Source of the DNA: an uncultured Alphaproteobacteria bacterium
GTDB taxonomy: Bacteria; Pseudomonadota; Alphaproteobacteria; HIMB59; GCA-002718135
Assembly: GCA_902619055.1 (NCBI GenBank)
Contig: CACNCW010000042.1
Coordinates: 1 to 5,774, forward strand
Direction: 5' to 3'
Length of the DNA: 5,774 nt
Within the stretch, counting starts at the first letter, position 1; every line of letters begins with the position of its first letter. The notes under the pieces were generated by a model. That model saw nothing but the letters and a program-made list of their open reading frames with translations. It did not search any database and was not told the origin of the DNA. The position numbers and the translations under genes are program-made. Shown here one piece after another: positions 1 through 5,774 of the stretch.

Positions 1-259
1 TTCCTATTTGAATTGCTTTTCCTTTTCCCGAATTAATATCAAGTTTGATAAGTTTAAAACTAAATTTATAGTTTTTTTGAAGCTTTATATTTTTTAATGT
101 ATTATATGATCCGTCAGTTGAACCATCATCTACAAAAATTATCTCAATGTTATCTTTGTTAAAATGTAACTTTAATTGATAAAAAAGTTTTTCTAGAAAA
201 GAAATTTCATTAAATACAGGTATTATTATTGATAAAACTTTATTATTCTCTTGGGGCAT
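1..259 (-). CDS. Family 2 glycosyltransferase, N-terminal part (cut by window edge)
   Basis: This is an open frame of 86 codons that runs off the window at base 1, so only the N-terminal third or less is present. The visible part is a GT-A nucleotide-sugar-binding fold of family GT2. It has the opening strand SIIIPVFNE (residues 10-18), the metal and nucleotide site VDDGSTDGS (43-51), and NSGKGKA (76-82), which resembles the N-x-GKG-A element of DPM1-like polyprenyl-phosphate sugar transferases. Such enzymes move a sugar from a nucleotide donor to a lipid phosphate at the cytoplasmic membrane face. The acceptor and any C-terminal membrane helices cannot be seen. The ATG at 259-257 lies inside the last codons of the upstream response regulator gene (17-nt overlap, different frame) with no Shine-Dalgarno sequence, which suggests translational coupling. 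The family call is firm; the substrate is unknown. Confidence 0.88.
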   Translation of the reverse strand, partial: MPQENNKVLSIIIPVFNEISFLEKLFYQLKLHFNKDNIEIIFVDDGSTDGSYNTLKNIKLQKNYKFSFKLIKLDINSGKGKAIQIG

Positions 260-770
260 GTTTATTCAATATTCTTTGTAATGTACGTCTGTGCATTCTT
301 AATCTTCTAGCTGTTTCAGATACATTTCTATTACACTGTATAAACACTCTTTGAATATGTTCCCATCTAATTCTATCTGCTGTCATTGGATTTTCTGGAG
401 GAGGAGGTAATACTTCCTTAGAATTAGTAAGGGCATCATATATTTGATCAATTTCTGCTGGTTTTGGTAAATAATCTATAGCTCCAGATTTAATAGCCGC
501 AACAGCAGTTGCTATATTGCCATAGCCGGTAAGTAATAATGATTTAGTTTCAGGACTTATTTTCTGGAGTTCTTTGACCAATTCAAGTCCAGAACCATCT
601 TCTAATCTCATATCCACGACTGCAAAATCAAAATTATTTTTTACTACTTTTTCTAATGAGTCTTTAAATCCTGGAGAAGATACAACTTCAAAACCTTTTT
701 TTTCCATAGATCTTGTAAGTCTCTCTCTAAAAGGTAAATCATCATCCACAATCAATAGTCTCATTGTCAT
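243..770 (-). CDS. regA: RegA/PrrA/ActR-type redox response regulator
   Basis: This 175-residue protein has the normal length for RegA. Residues 1-118 are a receiver domain with acidic pocket D9-D11, predicted phosphoacceptor D53 (in VVDMRLEDG), switch T81 and conserved K103 (in LPKPAE). A tetraproline linker (P122-P125) joins it to a Fis-type helix-turn-helix at about 132-172, containing NVSETARRLRMHRRTLQRIL. The proline linker and this HTH are diagnostic of the RegA/PrrA/ActR family, which in alphaproteobacteria globally controls respiration, carbon and nitrogen metabolism and, where present, photosynthesis. Phosphate would come from the RegB-like kinase encoded just upstream. Its start ATG at 770-768 overlaps the kinase stop as ATGA; a second in-frame ATG two codons later is possible, but the overlap favours the first. 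Its last codons contain the start of the glycosyltransferase gene. The targets cannot be read from this window. Confidence 0.95.
   Translation of the reverse strand: MTMRLLIVDDDLPFRERLTRSMEKKGFEVVSSPGFKDSLEKVVKNNFDFAVVDMRLEDGSGLELVKELQKISPETKSLLLTGYGNIATAVAAIKSGAIDYLPKPAEIDQIYDALTNSKEVLPPPPENPMTADRIRWEHIQRVFIQCNRNVSETARRLRMHRRTLQRILNKHAPRE
767..770 (-). other. ATGA stop-start overlap, regB/regA
   Basis: The regA ATG and the regB TGA share four bases. The upstream region (CTTAAACAT) has no Shine-Dalgarno sequence, which suggests coupled translation and a linked supply of kinase and regulator. Confidence 0.85.
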
Positions 771-1996
771 ATGTTTAAGATAGAGTTATCAAAAGTAATT
801 TCAACGATAGCATTATCATATTTGTTATTAAAAAAATGTATATTACCTCCCATATTTTCTATTAAGTTTTTTGCTATAAATATCCCCAAACCCATTCCCT
901 GATTATTTTTGGAAATATAAGGCTCACCCAACTTATCAATTATATCTTTCGCAAATCCAAGACCATCGTCTGTTATGATAATTTTTACATTTTTTTTGCT
1001 ATAATTTATATTTACTATAACAATTTGTTTACAATAAAATATAGCGTTTTGGATGATATTACCAAAAGCATACATAATTTCATCTTTGTAGATAATTTCT
1101 GGCTCATGATTAATTGGTGTTAGTTTTATATTTAACTTTTTATTTTTATTAAATTTTTCAAAATTTATTTTTATTAAATCTGTAATTTTAACTTTTTCAA
1201 GAAATTTATCTTTTAATTTTAAAGGATTTTTAGAAAATCTTTGCAATATTTCTTTACACCTTTCAGCTTGAGATTTTAATAAACGAATATCTTTTACTAT
1301 ACCTTTATCATCAGTTATTTTTTTTTCCTTTAATAAATCATTTATTATTAAAAAAATTGTGTTTAAAGGAGTGCCTAATTCATGTGCTGCTGCAGCACTT
1401 AGAGAACCTACCTCAGTAATTTTTTTTTGGTTAAGAATTTGGAGTTTAGAGATAGATAAAGCATTTGATATTTTTCTAGATGAGCTTGCAAAAAGATAAG
1501 CATAAATTGCTATAAATATTACAGTTATTATTAATGAGGCCACCAAGCCAAAACTATAAATTTGAGGCAAATAAAATTCTGGACCTAAATCAAGCGGTAT
1601 AAAGTAAAAATTAAGACATATTATAATAATAATAGATATTGTAGATAATATCACTGTCATTAAAGCAGGTAAATAAGAAGCAGAAGTGATTACAGGAGCT
1701 AGAATTAAAATAGAGAAGGGATTAAGTATACCGCCTGTTAAATAAAGTAAAAATCCTAGCTGTAAAGTATCAAAGAGCAAAAAAGAAAATGCTTTAATAT
1801 TACTTATGGATTTATTTTTTCTTTCATCAAAATATGAATAAAAATTTACAGCTACTGAAAGTAAAATTATTATGAGTGTTGCTAGTAATGGGATTTGAAT
1901 TTTAATAATATAGTAAACGAAAAAAACAGCTATAAATTGACCGAAAATTGCAATCCACCTTATTTTAATTAGGTTTCCAAGAAGTATATTGTTCAT
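767..1996 (-). CDS. regB: RegB/PrrB-type redox-sensing membrane histidine kinase
   Basis: This 409-residue sensor kinase has about six hydrophobic helices in residues 12-170, as in RegB, then a cytoplasmic kinase. The motif GGILNPF (88-94) matches the GGxxNPF signature linked to ubiquinone sensing in RegB. The H-box SAAAAHELGTPLNTI places the phosphorylated histidine at H205. C247, in AERCKEIL, aligns by context with the redox-active cysteine of Rhodobacter RegB (Cys265). The ATP-binding domain has an N-box (FGNIIQNA, 311-318), G1 (DDGLGF, 343-348) and G2 (GMGLGI, 367-372). RegB lowers kinase activity when the quinone pool is oxidised and phosphorylates RegA under reducing conditions; this is family knowledge. 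The gene starts 6 nt after the gyrB stop with no visible Shine-Dalgarno sequence, and its stop overlaps the regA start, so it is probably co-transcribed and coupled. Lysine far outnumbers arginine (about 38 to 6), as expected in an AT-rich genome. Confidence 0.94.
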   Translation of the reverse strand: MNNILLGNLIKIRWIAIFGQFIAVFFVYYIIKIQIPLLATLIIILLSVAVNFYSYFDERKNKSISNIKAFSFLLFDTLQLGFLLYLTGGILNPFSILILAPVITSASYLPALMTVILSTISIIIIICLNFYFIPLDLGPEFYLPQIYSFGLVASLIITVIFIAIYAYLFASSSRKISNALSISKLQILNQKKITEVGSLSAAAAHELGTPLNTIFLIINDLLKEKKITDDKGIVKDIRLLKSQAERCKEILQRFSKNPLKLKDKFLEKVKITDLIKINFEKFNKNKKLNIKLTPINHEPEIIYKDEIMYAFGNIIQNAIFYCKQIVIVNINYSKKNVKIIITDDGLGFAKDIIDKLGEPYISKNNQGMGLGIFIAKNLIENMGGNIHFFNNKYDNAIVEITFDNSILNI

Positions 1997-2002
1997 TAAG
2001 TT

Positions 2003-5547
<3,545 letters not shown>

Positions 5548-5550
5548 ATT

Positions 5551-5774
5551 TTATACTCTCATTGGCATCAGAACATATACAAGATTTGTGTTTGAATTTT
5601 GTTGTGCAATAACTGGTGAGGTATTATCTTTTAGATTAATCGATATTTCATTATCATCTAAGTTATTTATAATATCCATTATATATTTTGAATTAAAACC
5701 TATCTCAATTTTCTCTCCTTTGTATTCTATTGTCAAATCCTCTGATGCAGTGCTATTTTCGTTATTAATAGTAT
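5551..5774 (-). CDS. dnaN: DNA polymerase III beta sliding clamp, C-terminal part (cut by window edge)
   Basis: The last 73 codons and stop of dnaN are present; the frame stays open to the window edge. A TTG at 5736-5734 could be mistaken for a start but is an internal leucine, because twelve more clamp-like codons lie upstream of it. The sequence matches domain III of the clamp: YKGEKIEIGFNSKYIMDI is the usual Y-G-x-x-x-x-IGFN-x-x-Y-L-x-D block, and the protein ends YVLMPMRV, close to the E. coli YVVMPMRL. This C-terminus lines the hydrophobic cleft where polymerase, MutS and other partners dock with their QLxLF-type peptides. The dimeric clamp encircles DNA and tethers Pol III. The recF gene follows after 3 nt, so the two are almost certainly on one transcript. 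The dnaN promoter and any dnaA lie outside the window. Confidence 0.95.
   Translation of the reverse strand, partial: TINNENSTASEDLTIEYKGEKIEIGFNSKYIMDIINNLDDNEISINLKDNTSPVIAQQNSNTNLVYVLMPMRV
5556..5560 (-). promoter_or_regulatory. Probable Shine-Dalgarno site for recF
   Basis: GAGAG sits within the last dnaN codons (ATG AGA GTA TAA), with 8 nt between it and the TTG of recF. The spacing is right for ribosome binding and the purine run is the best one before any internal start in this window. It would help a weak TTG codon. The match to the anti-Shine-Dalgarno sequence is short, so this is a modest call. Confidence 0.45.

Noticed and set aside
574..783. Plus-strand open frame of 69 codons opposite the RegA receiver domain.
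   Set aside because: It is antisense to a well-supported gene, has low-complexity Ser/Thr/Leu content and no recognisable motif or ribosome site.
1384..1398. Perfect 6-bp stem with 3-base loop (GTGCTG-CTG-CAGCAC) in regB, a possible terminator or regulatory hairpin.
   Set aside because: It falls on the alanine codons and phosphohistidine codon of the H-box, has no following U-tract, and is explained by the repeated GCA/GCT codons of the AAAAHE motif.
1997..2002. Possible promoter or terminator between gyrB and regB.
   Set aside because: The gap is only 6 nt, with no hairpin or U-tract, and I found no convincing -10/-35 pair in the end of gyrB.
5551..5736. A separate 61-residue small protein starting at the TTG at 5736.
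   Set aside because: The frame continues upstream to the window edge with clamp-like residues, so this is simply the C-terminus of DnaN and the TTG is an internal leucine.

Overview
The window is very AT-rich (roughly 25-30% G+C by eye) and almost entirely coding. All six genes lie on the minus strand, so transcription runs from high to low coordinates. Small genome spacing, strong Lys/Asn/Ile bias and a clear RegB/RegA two-component pair point to an alphaproteobacterium with a streamlined, AT-rich genome. A SAR11-like (Pelagibacterales) marine lineage is my best guess, but that is inference and I cannot fix the taxon from the sequence alone.

Layout in transcription order: the 3' end of dnaN (sliding clamp; 5774-5551, cut by the window edge); recF (5547-4459, TTG start 3 nt after dnaN); gyrB (4462-2003, start overlapping the recF stop by 4 nt as ATGA); a RegB-type membrane sensor kinase (1996-767, 6 nt after gyrB); a RegA-type response regulator (770-243, again an ATGA overlap); and the 5' end of a family 2 glycosyltransferase (259-1, start inside the last codons of regA, cut by the window edge). 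No gap is longer than 6 nt, and I see no terminator or credible internal promoter, so this looks like one co-transcribed block in which most downstream genes are translationally coupled.

The first three genes form a classic replication and repair cluster: clamp, RecF loader of RecA at gaps, and gyrase B. The next two form a global redox-responsive regulatory pair. The kinase keeps both known redox-sensing elements of RegB (the GGxxNPF quinone-site motif and the cysteine near the H-box), and the regulator keeps an almost canonical RegA DNA-binding domain. The last gene probably acts on a polyprenyl-phosphate or cell-surface sugar. The main point of interest is the fusion of the redox regulators to the dnaN-recF-gyrB operon. 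I see no mobile element, CRISPR array, RNA gene or clearly undescribed system.
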